64,000 bases of DNA from Ophioceras dolichostomum (Eukaryota > Ascomycota > Sordariomycetes > Magnaporthales > Ophioceraceae): contig PYST01000118.1 in the NCBI GenBank assembly GCA_003049485.1, positions 39,716 through 103,715 of the forward strand, in the 5' to 3' direction. A program made the position numbers and the translations under genes. The stretch's first letter is position 1, and every line of letters starts with the position of its first letter. Below are positions 1 through 12,834 of this stretch, piece by piece. The notes beneath the pieces are model-generated. The model saw only the letters and a program-made list of their open reading frames with translations. It did no database searches and had not been told where the DNA came from.

Positions 1-1948
1 ACTTCAGGGCAGTTTGGAAGCACCAGGGAGCAGAAGCTGAAGCTGAGGGCAACGGATCAGCGGATAAGACAGAAAGAAAGGAAAACGAAGCAAGTCGTGA
101 CGAGCGAGGGAACTTCCCCAGGCATAATAGTCACCAGACTTCCTACTGTCTACCTCTTCTTCCCATATCACGGCGCCCAACATATAAACATCCGGCCGGC
201 CCTTCATACTTCTCGTTTGCCCATCCCCTTTTCCCATCCTCGTGTTTCCCATCTCGCCCGGATATTTTCGCCCGGATATCGAAAGCGCCCACAGATAAAA
301 AGTGCTTTCGAGGCTTCGGTTCTATCTTCTTCAGACTAGAACGCTTCAGCAGCCCACTAAGGATTGCAGTTGCACGCCAACGTCTGGACGGCCTGCACGC
401 TCAGAGGCTTTCGACGATCCGCCGACCAGCTCCTTTCCTCTCCTCCATCCTTCTCTTCACCTGCTCGCTAGCTCGTTAGCCTGCGTCTGTTAGTCTGCTT
501 CGTTAGCTTAGCTTCGCTCGCCGCTACTGGCCTTCTCCATTTTGCCCCTAGAGTCGGACAACCCAACACACGCCGGCCCTGAAGCACATATACGTGTTTG
601 AAACTGCAGGAACCGGCCATTGTTCGCCCGGACTTGCACCAACCCTACCGAACCATTGACGAGCTGTCCCTCCCACAACTGGTTCCCGCCAGAGCCAGGA
701 GAAGGAGAGCCGTCGTTCCCCTTCCCATCTCCCTCATCTCACCTCACCCTTCTTCCAATCTTGCCAAATCCCGACGAAAGCAGTCCGTATTAGTCACTCG
801 CCTCTCCCCATCCCCCGGTCGTCGCCCTTCTCTATTCGTGGCACTTCTTCCGCCTCAATTTCTTTGTCTTCGGTCTCTGTTATTTTCCTTGCCAGTCCAG
901 AGCGACCACGCTGAAGCTTTCACCGAAGCTTTGGATTTCTTGTGGGTAAGTTTCGCCACTTCATACAACATACTCCCCATAAACACTGCACTTCCGCAGC
1001 TTCTTCGCGGCCTAGCTCGCGACGGTCTGGTTTGGTGGTGATACTCACCAGCCTTTCATCGCGTCATCTGTCTGCTCCTTGGGCCTGGAACCGTGTTGAC
1101 GCCAAAAAAACTCGGCTTCTATATAGCACTCAGTTTCCCGACCTGCACCCGCGAAAAAACAGGAGCAAACAGGAGTTGGCCGAGCTTTCGAGCCGCCCCT
1201 CCTTGAAGTTGAGCAGCCTGCGTCTTTTCTCATCAGCCTTTTGAGCGCTGCTCCAGCCATTATCTTACTGCTTTCGTTACTATTTCCTTCCATTTTCGTT
1301 TTTACCTCAAATTGCCCTTTTTCTTAATTTTGGCTGGTGTGTGGCACTGAAAAGCTGAAAAGCTGGTGCACTCGCAGACTTTTTGGGACTCTCAATTTTG
1401 CCATCTTGGCTTGGCCCCTGCTTTGCAGCTCTGCAGGCAGGCAGGCACTTGAGTTACCGCAAAGGCTGCAAGTCCTTGGTACCTCTGGTACCTGAGAAGA
1501 GGGGCTAGTTCGCAAGCCTGCAGGCCTGCAGAGGGGAGACGGAGAGAGTGAGAGAGAGAGTTGCTGCTCAAACCCACCTCACGGTTTGGTTGCATTGAGA
1601 AGATCACGCTTTGCCTCTTTCCGAACAGGGGTCCCATCCCACCCCCTCACACCCCCGTCGGACCACCCACGTCGCACCCCTGCACTCCCCCTGCACTCCT
1701 CTTCCCTGCCCCTGCCCTGTCTCTCCAGACGGTGCAGTAGCCCTGGAGCCCTGCTGCCCTGGAGCCCTGCTGCCGCTAAGCAGTTCCAGGATCTGCGTCC
1801 TGGACTCCCAGGAGTTCGCAGGTTGGAGTTCGCACGCACCACGACGTATAAGTATCGCCGCACCGCACACGCACCGACCCTGTCTTCGCACTTTGGGTCC
1901 CTCGAGCTGCTCGAACAAACAACCATCCACAATCCCCCGCCCAAAGAC
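1..1948 (+). other. Upstream region and probable long 5' leader of the C2H2 gene
   Basis: No convincing protein gene is visible here. The stretch is rich in CT tracts. It contains several short open frames that look like upstream ORFs or chance frames, and a GT donor-like site (gtaagt near 951) that could belong to a leader intron. Long leaders are common for regulatory genes in filamentous fungi, so much of this may be transcribed with the downstream transcription factor. I see no tRNA or transposon. Confidence 0.4.
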
Positions 1949-3826
1949 ATGGAACTCATGGAACTCGTGGATCACGAGCCTGCGGCTCGTCCATTCCAAT
2001 GCGATTGGCAGGCCTGCAACAAGGTATGTCGTCGTCGTCGTCACGTCGCCTTCGCCGTGGTCTTGGTTGTTGTCCTCGTCCTCCGTCGTCCGGTCCCCTC
2101 GCCTGCCTGCCTGCCCACGCACCCATGCACCCACTCATTTTTCCTCTCATCGACCCAACAGTCGTCGGCTACCCCGAACTCCCCTCATGCCCTGCCCTCC
2201 TTGACCTGTTGGGACGGCATCAGCAGACGACAGACCCCAACAGACGTCGAGGCGAATGGGGGACACCCACGGACACCCAAACAAAGTGCCCAGATCACTG
2301 ACCATTGCACGCCTCCAAACAGAGCTTCAACCGCAAGTCAGACTTGCAAAGGCATTACCGGATACACACCAACGAGAGGCCATACTCATGCAACACGCCA
2401 GGCTGCGGGAAGAGCTTCATCCAGCGTAGCGCGTTGACCGTCCACATCCGAACACACACCGGCGAGAAGCCACACCAGTGCCAGCACATGGGCTGTGGCA
2501 AGCGGTTCTCAGATGTCAGTAGCCTGCCTCCCTCTCCTCTCTCCTGTCTTCTGCTGTCTCCCGTCCCCTGTCCTTGAGAGATCAGTCAAAGCTGACTAGC
2601 AGAACAGTCTTCGAGTCTCGCGAGGCATCGTCGGATCCACACTGGGAAGCGTCCATACAAGTGCGCCCACGATGGTTGCCTGAAGAGGTTCGTATCACCC
2701 GTCTCCCTCCTCACTTGAGAAGGGGCTTGAGAAGGGAGTGAACCTCCACCAGACGACCAACCGACTGACCTGTGACCACGTGCGTCTGGTCTTCGAACGG
2801 AACAGCTTCTGCAGGAAGACGACCATGGTCAAGCACCAGCGCCGGTCCCACCAACGCGGCATCCACTCGTCGGAGCTCGACGACTGCACATCCGAGTCCG
2901 GCAGCGAGGACTCGCCATCGACGCCCAAGAGCAGCACGATGCAGTGGCCGCCACAGGGCGTCGCCGTGGCCCACGGCCTCGGCATCCACCGCGCCCAGTC
3001 CTTCGGCGACTTCGGCCAGCACATGGGCCAGTTCAACATGCAGCAGCAGTTCGGCCACCGGCACAGCGTCTCGGGCGGCCACGAGTTCCACCCGCATGCC
3101 GGCGGGCCGCCACCGCCGCCCTCGGTCCACGACCAGCAAGGGCCACCCCCTCCCAGCCAGGGCCACCCGGGCGTCCACATGCTGCACCGCGCGACCAGCA
3201 TGCCGCAGCACCACCACCAGTACTACGTGACCGAGCAGAACAACCCGGGCGTTGCCACCATGAACCCCAACCCCGTGCCCTCCGCCCCGCCACTGTACCA
3301 GGTGCCCCGCCAGCAGGTCGAGCGCATCGCCGTCGAGATCCCCTACTCGGCCCCGACCATGGCCGGCTCGATCCAGAGCAGCCCCAGCAGCTTCTCGGCG
3401 GGCTCCGGCCGCAGCCCCTCGACGCAGGACGGCTTCTACACGCACCAGTCCGCCCAGGCCGCCACCTTCGCGCTGCAGTCCGCGCACGGCGCCGGCGGGT
3501 CGCCCGTCGACGGGCAGGCTCCGGGAGGCGGCGGGCCGCAGATGGTCGCGTTCCAGCAGGCCGGTCCCCAGCCGCCGCAGGGGCCGCCGCCGCAGCAGCA
3601 GCACCCGTCGCCGACAGGCCACGACCACCAGTACCAGCCGCCGCCGCCGCCGCAGGGCGAGGAGCAGTGGTACAACGGCGTGCCGTACCAGCAGCCCGTC
3701 GAGGTCGCCACCATCGGCCAGCTGCCCACGTACGGGTCGGGCGTGTACGACCCGTGGGGCGGCCCCAAAATGGAGTTCGAGGACGCGGGCATTCAGATGC
3801 CCAGTGCCCGGATCGAGAACATGTAG
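1949..3826 (+). CDS. Four-finger C2H2 zinc-finger transcription factor
   Basis: Probable sequence-specific nuclear DNA-binding regulator. Model: exons 1949-2023, 2323-2514, 2608-2687 and 2806-3826, giving 455 residues. The junctions rebuild four tandem C-x4-C-x12-H-x3/4-H fingers over residues about 16-131, with linkers of the TGEKP/TGKRP type. Finger 1 is split by a 299-bp phase-0 intron just after its second Cys, and finger 4 by a phase-2 intron. The start was chosen because MELMELVDHEP leads straight into finger 1. The remaining 320 residues are low complexity, rich in Gln, Pro, His and Gly, with a Ser/acidic patch right after the fingers, which suits an activation or interaction region. 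The target genes and the exact orthologue are not deducible from sequence. Confidence in the finger exons is high. Confidence 0.88.
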
Positions 3827-6800
3827 AGAGTCGCCGCCACAGAGTGACCTCTTCAGTTCGATCGATCGATCTTCTTCGGAAGTTCTTCGGAAGCATCCTT
3901 CCGGCCTTCCAAGGCGCGCCCGCGTCCCATAGCAACCGCCTCAGGGTGACGCGGCGCCCTGTGTACCACCATCACCACCACCACGTCTACCTCCACATGT
4001 TTGCATGGCCTCGACATTCGCATTGCCCAAGGCGCTTCTCGGGGCTTTTTTCCTCTTGCATCATCCATCCATCCATTTTTTTCTTCGGCTGCCTTTTTTT
4101 TCTTTCGCTTCTTAGGCGCTCCCTCATCGCCCATTATAATGTCTTTCTTTTAGGTCCGCAACGACGACGACGACGGCCTGTGTACCATCATGTTTCCTTC
4201 CATTCCTTTTGCATATGCTCTTTTTTCCCCCTTGTTGCTCCCAACACCCCATACTTTTTTGTTTTCGGCACATAAACCGTTAATCCGTCGTCGATCATCT
4301 TGCCCCCCCCCTCGTTGACAGCCGAAAGACCAGAAACAGAGAAAAGAGAGGGCAGGGTGATACCCCGTGGCGGGCGGTGGGTGCCTTGATCGACGATAAT
4401 CACGACGGGCTGCAACGGGACCGACGTTGATCATAGTACCACCGACCCGACCTTGCCTTTCTCCATATCTTGTGTAATCTCCCATGTCTCCGTACATATT
4501 CCTCAGCAACATACCCCCTTCCCTTTTTGACTTGACTTGCCTCGCACCCAATTTCTATTCTTGCCATTTCCCGATTTTCGTTCGTTCTTGTTTTGGCTTC
4601 GTTTGGTGAGAGCGAGAGAAAAGCGAAGATGAGAAAGACAAATACAAGAGAGAAGAGAGAGGGAGGGGAAACGTGAAGAAGCTGGCGGCGTCTTTTTCTT
4701 TCTCGGTCGAGTGCGCCAACACAAATAACACCCAAAAGCGTCTCTTCCGGATCTCCGCCGTCGATTTTGTCCATGTCATCGATGGCTCGCGGAGTCGATC
4801 GGTCGGTCGTCTCCCCATTTCTTTTTTCTCCCCTATCCCCCTGCCTCTTCTTTCATCATCAGCCTGTCCTATCTGGCCCCTCCTCTTTCTTTCCAATTAT
4901 TCTTTCTTTTCTTTTTTTTCTTTTCATTATGTGTCCCCTTCCCTTCATCATCTTCTTCTCGGAAAGAGGGGGCGCGGCTCCTGAAACCACGATGAACAGA
5001 AAAACGAGAAAAAAGGAACGAATCGGAAAACAAGGAACCGGAAAAAACATCGAAAGGGTCGCTCCGTGCCGCCTGTCTGTCCCTCCCTCATGGGGACGGC
5101 GGACGGACCATCAGGGTTGATGAGCTCGACGACGATGGTGGGATGATGATTGGAGATGGATGATGCGAGAACACGACTGCACGTGAGGATGGGCATTTGC
5201 ATCATAATGTCTCGGGGGAGGCATGGAAGAGGGGGGAAGAGTGGAAGTAGGGACTCGAAGCTCAGGGGGGCGGGGCTCTTTTCTCTCCTTTGTATATGGT
5301 GGAAGGAAGGGATTCAATGAGTTCCCATCACAAAAAACTCAGTTACGAAGACCACTGACTTGAACGGCCGACCAATTTTCTTCTCTCCTTTCTGTCCTCT
5401 TTTGTCTTTTCGACACTTGTCTTTCCTTATTTTTGCTTTGGCTGTTGCCGCGCGCTTGGGTGGATGATGATTATGCTCATCGGGTGGAGGGAGGTGTGCA
5501 AGGAACCAAAAAAGGGGGTGCTGATGGTTGGGATGAAATATGTTTCTCCTTAATGTCGACGCGGAAGGGGGGTTGGGACCAGGGAAAGAAAAGGGGTATG
5601 GAGGAAGGGAGGGGAGGTAGAGAGAGTGAGAGAGCGAGGAAGGTGAAGGGGAATAGAGAGGGCAGAGTGCCGGGCACTTGCGCCTGTGCTTCCTGTCCTC
5701 TCCTCCCCAATTCCTGTGTATCAACATATCAGAGATCGTCGAGAAATCGGGCGGTGGCGGTCAGCGTACCATGCTTGTCTTTTTCCTTTTCGTCTTCTCA
5801 TTGCGTTATCCTCATCGTGCTTTCACTTTTCCCTTTTCTAGTTATCAGGCAGCGACGACCGTCGTAGGGGGGCGGACAGGGGGAGGAACTCATGTACTTG
5901 TAGCTCGAGGAGGATCCGATAGTAGGTAGGGAGGGAGACAAGGGACGGGACCAAATGGCAGAGGGCGGCGCTCCATATGGCTGGAGACCTCTAAGTAGCA
6001 CATATCTAGTAACAATTAAAAAGTTGAATATCTCATGAACAAGAAGAGAGAAGATAAGTCCACGCTTCGGGATGCTATGTTTCGAAACGAAGGAAGGGAG
6101 AGAGAGGAAGGAACCTGAAGGAGGAAAAAGGAAGAAAACGAAAAAGAAAAAGGGGGAAGTGGGCGATTTTGTTGCAACGACGTTGGACTGGACCGGCCGG
6201 GCTGGCCGTTGTCGATGTGGAGCTCTCATCGTACAGTCGGCCCCCATCGCAAACGGGAGACGCACCTGCCGAACTTTCTGTGCCTCCTTCCCGTGGCAGA
6301 GCGACTGTGCCTCAAACGGCATATGACGTTCTTTTTGGGGGCCGGCGGCAGTTTTTCGTTCCTGCGTGCCTGCCTGGGTCGCCGGAATATGGCCCGCTCT
6401 GAGACGTCGAGAGGAACTCAAGACAGATTCCCGTTAGATCTCGCGACAGTTATTCCCTGTGTATTTCCCAGGTTTGAGATTGACACACACGGCGATGCTG
6501 GGTACCTAGGTGGTAGCTAAGGGTTGGAAATGATTGGAAGGGAAAGAAAAAAGAAGCGGAAGGAAGTAAAAGAGAAAGCAGCATTTGGGCGAGAAGAGAG
6601 AAGTGCTGTGGAAAATTTGAAAGACGGAGGGGGGTTGACGAAATATGCAAGCGAGGAATAATAAGGACACGGAGGCTCTTGGTGCGGATGATAACCTGCA
6701 TATGAGAGAGAAAAGGTCTTCCAAACTTTCCTCCGCGCTCGCCATCGTGGCTTAGATCTTCGACTCGTCTCGGCCTCGGCCTGGCTTTGGTTGCGTGGTG

Positions 6801-8341
6801 GGAAGATGCGGGACAATAACGATGCGTAAACGCCCGAAATGCCCCGAGACGATCCCCCTCCATCCACCCTCCTCTCTCGTATGTCCGTTCAGCACCGTTA
6901 AAGACGCGCCGACGTGAGTCCGGAACCAGTGGTCCGGGGGTGCATCGACCTACGTTTTCGCTCGAATCTTATATCCCAACGTAACGAATGTAAACGAATG
7001 CAAACACTGCCATATATGAACACTAACCGGGTTGCTAGTTGCCACGCCTCATGGACGGCATACACAGAGTAATAGGAGGAGCATGACAGACATGATAGTC
7101 CTCCGTACAGAGGAAGGCCCACAAAGATTCGGTTCGGCGGCTGGCGATGATGATCTTGACAATCCCGTCTTCCAACGACGATGCAATCTTGGTTAAAATC
7201 TCGCCCAAGCTTTTTTTCTGGTGATGGGATGAGGAAATATGGCCGTTTATGCCGTGCCGTGCCCCTCCTCCTAGGCTCTTTCTTGCCCTCCACCTACCGT
7301 ATCCCCATCCCCACCAACCAGGCAGCACCACCCAGTTCCCCAACAATCAGTTCCCCAACCCACGGCGGCTATGCCCGCCCAATGACCAGGAACGAGGGAC
7401 GGGATGAAAAGGGGCACGGTGATGAATGAGCACGCGCCAATACACACACGGCCTGAGAAACCGTTGTTCCGTTTGCGACGGCGACAGGCCGGCAACAGGA
7501 TGGCAGCGACAAGGGAGGAGCGATATTTTCACTGTTGAGAAAGGAGTCGATATTTCTTCAAACCCAATATTTCTTCAAACTCAAAAAAATGATAACCTTC
7601 ATCTCTATAAAATATCAGCTGCTCCTGGGCGTGCGGATATCCATCCCTTGGGATATAGAGAAAGGGAGGCGGTGAGAGGAATGACTGGCCGGCAACGTCA
7701 AGCATCAAAATTCGGAAAAACACAACCGGATGAGCCCATGTCCATCGAGGTCCAGGGACTTCGGACCGCCGTAAACGGTGAACGGCGACCCAACAGTCTC
7801 TCGACTCCGGTCCCCCGCAGCGTCATCTGTTGCTTCACCCCGATCGTCTCCACGGTAACTGATCAAGGTTCGTCCCATCGATTCTTCAACCAGCGGACCC
7901 CTGAACTGACAAAGGGCGAGACCATTCTTTTTGACCTCGTATAAGGGAATGTCTATGAAATCCTGACCATTTATTGACAGTTTCTCTGTCTACGCTACTG
8001 AACTGAAAGATGACTCCCTTTTTGAGTTGTTTGATTGTAGATTTTCGGCTTGTGAGCGCTGAAGAATGGCCGAGGCCACCTCAGGCAGGAGCTAAGCTTG
8101 GGATCTGGCCAGCCAGTTGAGCCTCGGCTTGGGTTTCCCCCGCAATCCTACAAACCACGGCACAGCAATGTCTCACCGTCACCCATCATGTACAACTACC
8201 ACGAGAAGAGATTTGGCGGACTTCAAAGGTCATCAGAAAGGAGCATTGCCCGGCCTGTTGCCAATGATTGATACCTAGGTGTAGCTGAAGACAGACAACG
8301 CACGCCCTCACACCCCTCTGATTCATACGTGAATTTCGAAT
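3827..8341. other. 4.5-kb intergenic region, no supported gene
   Basis: The first few hundred bases are probably the 3' UTR of the zinc-finger gene. The rest holds purine/pyrimidine tracts and short frames with biased composition. The longest frames (5798-6421 minus, 7426-7944 plus) show no domain, no splice logic and no coding third-position bias, so I do not call them. Near-palindromes of the ACCTAGGT type lie near 6501 and 8271. Confidence 0.45.
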
Positions 8342-9535
8342 ATGTCCAGCAAAGGGTCCAGCCCAGGCGGCGGCGGCTCCGACGGCAGCATCCCCGTGAT
8401 CACAAAAGTCGCGCCAGAATCAACCGAACCAAGGACAAAGGGGAAAGTTGTTATCATAACCGGTATGTTTGTTGTTTGTTTGTGTTTTTATTCGTTCTAT
8501 AAACATCCTGCAGCAGCTGGTGATTTCACCACCAAGGCTATGCGAAGAATGAAAGTTCTAGATGCTCGATGGTGCCATCGCATCGATGAACGAAGACAAT
8601 GATGACTTACAACCAACCACCTACTCTCCCCCCAAAGGCGCCAACTCGCCCATGGGAATCGGGCTGGCTTCAGCTCACCAGTTCGCCCAGAACGGCAGCC
8701 GAGCCGTGTACCTCTGCGACTATGACAACTCGCACCTGGAGGCGCACGAGCGGGACATGCAGGCTCGCTTCCCGGGGGTCGACGTGCACGTCAGACGGCT
8801 CGACGCCGCCGACGAGGCCGCCATCCGGGAGGTGGTCGCGCACGCCGTCAGCACGTACGGCCGCCTGGACGTCTTTTTCGCCAACGCCGGCATCACGGGG
8901 CCGTACGCGTCGTTCCAGGACGTTGACCAGGAGGATTTCATGCAGACCTTGAGAGTCAACACTTTGGGGTACAGACATATATCCCTTCTTACTGGGGCAC
9001 TCTACTAGGTACTCTTAAGGTGATCAATCGATACACACACTGACACTGATCACAATAACAATCTCCCACCCCATCCAGCCCATTCCTCGCAGCAAAGCAC
9101 GCCGCGCCAGCAATGCAAAAGATCTCATCCACCAAGCCCGCCCCAGGCGGCAGCATCATAATGACGGCTTCGGTGGCCGGCCTCCGCTCCAACGCGGGCT
9201 CGACCCCTTACTCGGCGTCGAAAGCGGCCGTGGTCTCGATGGCGCAGACGATGTCCTTCCAGCTGGCGGGCACCAACGTGCGCGTCAACGCCATCTGCCC
9301 GGGTCTGATCGAGACGGGCATGACGGCTCCCCTGTTCGTCGCCGCGCGGGCGCGCAGCACGGAACGCAAGATCGGCCAGCTGAACCCGCTCGGCCGGTAC
9401 GCGCACGCCGACGAGGTGGCGCGCGTGGCGCTGTTCTTGGGCAGCGACGAGAGCAGCTATGTCAATGGGCAGGCTTGGGCTGTTGATGGGGGGCTGAGCG
9501 CGGGTCATCCTTTTGTTAGGGGGAAGCTGGCTTGA
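8342..9535 (+). CDS. Classical short-chain dehydrogenase/reductase (SDR)
   Basis: NAD(P)(H)-dependent oxidoreductase of the classical SDR family; substrate unknown. Exons 8342-8462, 8638-8968 and 9079-9535 give 302 residues. The first intron splits the Gly of the cofactor motif, and the joined exons read TGANSPMGIG, the TGxxxGxG nucleotide-binding turn. NAG of the fold follows in exon 2. The catalytic Ser (TASVAG) is near residue 182, and YSASK supplies Tyr and Lys near 195-199. NVRVNAICPG and the C-terminal DGG are also family hallmarks. A 35-residue Gly/Ser-rich N-terminus precedes the fold. Both introns have normal GT..AG ends. It stands alone, with no neighbouring pathway genes, so a biosynthetic role cannot be assigned. 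Confidence 0.88.
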
Positions 9536-9937
9536 AGCAACTTGGATGTGACGAGACGGCTTGTTGGTGGAAAGGATACATGTGTGGGTTGGAATACTAC
9601 TTAGGTACCTACGTAGGTAAGTGAGTGCTTGGCCAGGCTTAATGCTGGGTATTCCATCTACCAAGACTACATCTGCTGCTGCTGCTAACGACGTCCTCCT
9701 GCTCTGCTCTGCTAGCTAGCAAAAGCCAGTGACAAAGAGGTGGTGGTATCTAACTAGTAATACTACTACTACTACTATTTTGTTGTTTTGTTCGCCGTGT
9801 GGTATCCCGAAAGTCCATTCGTTGCTCCCATGACCGCCCTCCCCTCCTGTCCTCCTTCCCTGTCGATGGCCCGCCTGAGTCCAAACACCCCTCCTTTCTC
9901 TCCTCCACCCTCCTCCCATTAGGTATAACCCCCCCCC

Positions 9938-10020
9938 NNNNNNNNNNNNNNNNNNNNNNNNNNNNNNNNNNNNNNNNNNNNNNNNNNNNNNNNNNNNNNN
10001 NNNNNNNNNNNNNNNNNNNN
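9938..10020. other. Assembly gap (N run)
   Basis: Eighty-three undetermined bases directly after a run of C. The true length is unknown. The flanking homopolymer suggests a sequencing dropout in a simple repeat. Confidence 0.99.
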
Positions 10021-10058
10021 CAGTAGGTCTAGACCTTCTTGGCCAAAGCCTATTATCC

Positions 10059-10068
10059 TACCTAGGTA
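10059..10068. repeat. TACCTAGGTA perfect palindrome
   Basis: Ten-base perfect inverted repeat in intergenic DNA. The same sequence recurs at 15435 and 16923, and one- or two-mismatch versions occur at other intergenic sites in this window. Function unknown. Confidence 0.7.
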
Positions 10069-10212
10069 CTCGCAAGAATCTAAGCATCATAGACATATTA
10101 AGCCCATAGAAAGACCCAAGAGGGGGGAAAAAATATCAAATCATCTCGTTCGTCACCCTACCAACCGCCTCCTCTCCAACCAAGTCAAGGGACCCACTTC
10201 TTAAACCCCCTT

Positions 10213-11744
10213 TCAATACCGCCCGCTAAGACTCTCCAAATCAACATCACTCAACGTCGTCGTCCCCCTTCCACTCCCACTCCCCTCCCTCGTTATCCCC
10301 ACCCCCTCGCCGTCCCCAGCCACCGCCCCCCTGCTCCGAACAGGCGACGCCGACACCCCAGGAACAGGACCAGGGACAGGGCCAGTCACCACGACGCTAC
10401 TGGCACAGCTCCCTCTCAAAGACCCCTCCGCAGACGCGGCGGCGCGCACCTCGCGCGCGTACTCGCGCGTCAGCTCCACGAGGGCGTGCGCCTCACTGCC
10501 GTCTAGCAGGTCTCGACGACGGTGTTGTGACTGTGCCTGTGACTGCGGACCTGGAGCTGGTGGTGGGGCTGGAGCTGGAGATGAGGTGGTGGTGGTTCTA
10601 GCCTGCTGGTGGTGGTGGCTGGTACGGGCCGGTGACGAAGACGATCGCGGAGTTGAGGCTGCTTCGGCTTTGCGGCCTGGCCCGGGGGCTGTGGGTGGGA
10701 GGGCGGGGAGGGCGCGGTGGAAGGGCGGGATTTGCGGGGGTTGTGGGGGCTGTTTGCGTGGGTGGGTGGTAGGTTGGTATTGTCGTTTTTGGCGTTGGGA
10801 AGCGGTAGCGGTGCCGGGGATGGGAGGGAGCGAAGAGGTTGGTGGAGGAGGTGGAGGTGGGGGAGGAGGAAGAGGAGGAGGAGGCAGCCTCGGGGCCGGT
10901 TGGATGATAAGGTCGGGGATCTCGAGCGGCTCCTCGTGCGGGCGCGGTGGACGGACGGGGCTGCAGGGCGGCGATGTTGGTGTGCCGGGAGGTGGTGAGC
11001 GGGGGAGGACGACGACTTCGTTGCGCAGGGATGAGGTGGGCGTTAGGCTGCCTGCTGTGGTGGTGACCGCGCTGCTTCGGTCGTGTTGAGGGGGCTGGTG
11101 GCGATGGTGATGGTGGTGGTGGTGGTGTGCTGAAGGGCCGGCTCCGACGCCGCCGCCACCGCCACCGCCGTCCCGGAGCCGTGGTGGCAGCGGGAGATTC
11201 CCCAAGGCCTGGAGCTCTCGGAGTGCCTCTGCGTCCGATCCTTCCCCTCCGTCACCTCCGCCGCTGGTGGTGTTGAGGAGGGAGGAGGAGCCTTGCACCT
11301 TTTTGGTGGGTGTGCGCTCGTGCCGCGGCACCAGTCGGTTGACTGTCGGTGCGCAGATCGGCGAGCTGGGGAACGCGAACTGGCCTGAGCCGGTGACGCT
11401 TCCGCTATCACGGCCGGACATGCTGCCGTTCGAATACGCAGGGTGCTGCTGCTGCTGCTGCCGCTGCTGCTGTTGTTGTTGCCAGTCGCGCTTCGTCGGG
11501 GATGGTGGCTGCGGAAGCACGACGGAAGCATGATGGCTGTTGTTGATGGTGTGGACCTCCGGCGCGGGACCGAGCGGAGTGAGCAGGTCGTCGTCATCGT
11601 CGTCGGCGTCTGACTTCCGGAGAGAGTCGCCTCTCCGGAAGATCGAGAGGAGCTTCCTGTCGAAGAGGCGAGGCGGTGGGGTCAGCGGTGGCTCCCCGGG
11701 GTCAGTGACCACGCTGGCGCCTGCAGGTCCCGCGGGCCCTCCGT

Positions 11745-11775
<31 letters not shown>

Positions 11776-12773
11776 ATGGCTGCGGCTGTGATGGCCGCTG
11801 CTGGCATGCGACGCCATCCGGGCCGGCGAGCTGCTGCCGCCGCCGCTGGTGGTGGTCGCTAACGTATGGCGGTTGTGGCGGAGGTGCGCCTGCAGAAGCC
11901 CGCCCTGGAAGGAGTCACGTTCCTGTTCGCGTCTGCGCGCACCGCGGCGTCGCCTGAAGATGAAGGCCACGAGGAGTACTATGATTACTGCGCCGATGGC
12001 TGAGCAGATGCCGATGGCCGATCGTGCGCCGATCGAGAGTCCCGATCCCTCCGTGGTGGCACCGGAGGCGTCTGCTGCGGACACTGCTCCTGGCGTACTG
12101 GACATTGCTGCGGCGCCGCTGCCGGTCCCGCTGCTGGACGTCGTTGGCAGTGAGCTCGACCCTGCAACGGCTGACATCCCCGACGTTGTCGGTGGCATGT
12201 TGGTGTATGCTGCCGATGTCGCGGCGGCTGTTTCCTCGGCTGTAAGTGCCCCCATTCCGCCTGAGGTCTGCGCAGATGAAGCCGACGACGCTCTACAACC
12301 TGTCCCTGTGCCTGTTGGCACCGACGACTTGTTCTCGCTCAATGTGATGTAGAAGTCGCAGGCAAAGTCGTGCGGTGGCGGACCGGGGTCGAAAACAGAG
12401 TGATGGCCGATGCTGCTCGTTGACGTAGTCTTGTCAGGGGCTGCTGCCTTTCTCTCTCTCGACGTTGCGGTTGTGGGGAAGGAGTATCAGAGGATGGATC
12501 AGGGGCTAATCGGGCTCGAAAAGTTGCACAAAGGGGCAAAGAGGAAAGTGCAATAGCACCGGCAAGGAGGGAAAAGGGCAAACGGATGAGTCCTTACTCT
12601 TGGCACTGGTTTATGATTTTATTGACCATTGCTATAATCCCGTTTCGGCATCCGATCCCGTCGTCCGTCGTCTCAGCACTGAATCCGCGACCCGAACAAG
12701 ACCAGAACAACTCCCTTCCCGGCCGGCCTCCCGATCCCGATCCCAAAACAGGACCAAATCTTGCGGGAGACGA

Positions 12774-12834
<61 letters not shown>

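Larger units (their letters stand above)
9536..10212. other. Convergent intergenic region with an assembly gap
   Basis: Lies between the SDR gene and the minus-strand membrane-protein gene, so it should hold both 3' ends. It contains a short TAC/CTA repeat near 9760-9780, a C homopolymer, an 83-base run of N at 9938-10020, and a perfect TACCTAGGTA palindrome just after the gap. No gene is seen. Confidence 0.6.

Noticed and set aside
2944..4275. 443-codon plus-strand frame
   Set aside because: Overlaps the zinc-finger gene in another frame, is Arg/Ala/Pro-rich, and runs past the real stop. It is a shadow of GC-rich low-complexity coding.
5798..6421. 207-codon minus-strand frame
   Set aside because: Composed of homopolymer-derived Phe/Pro/Ser/Arg runs in a simple-sequence-rich intergenic region, with no recognisable feature.
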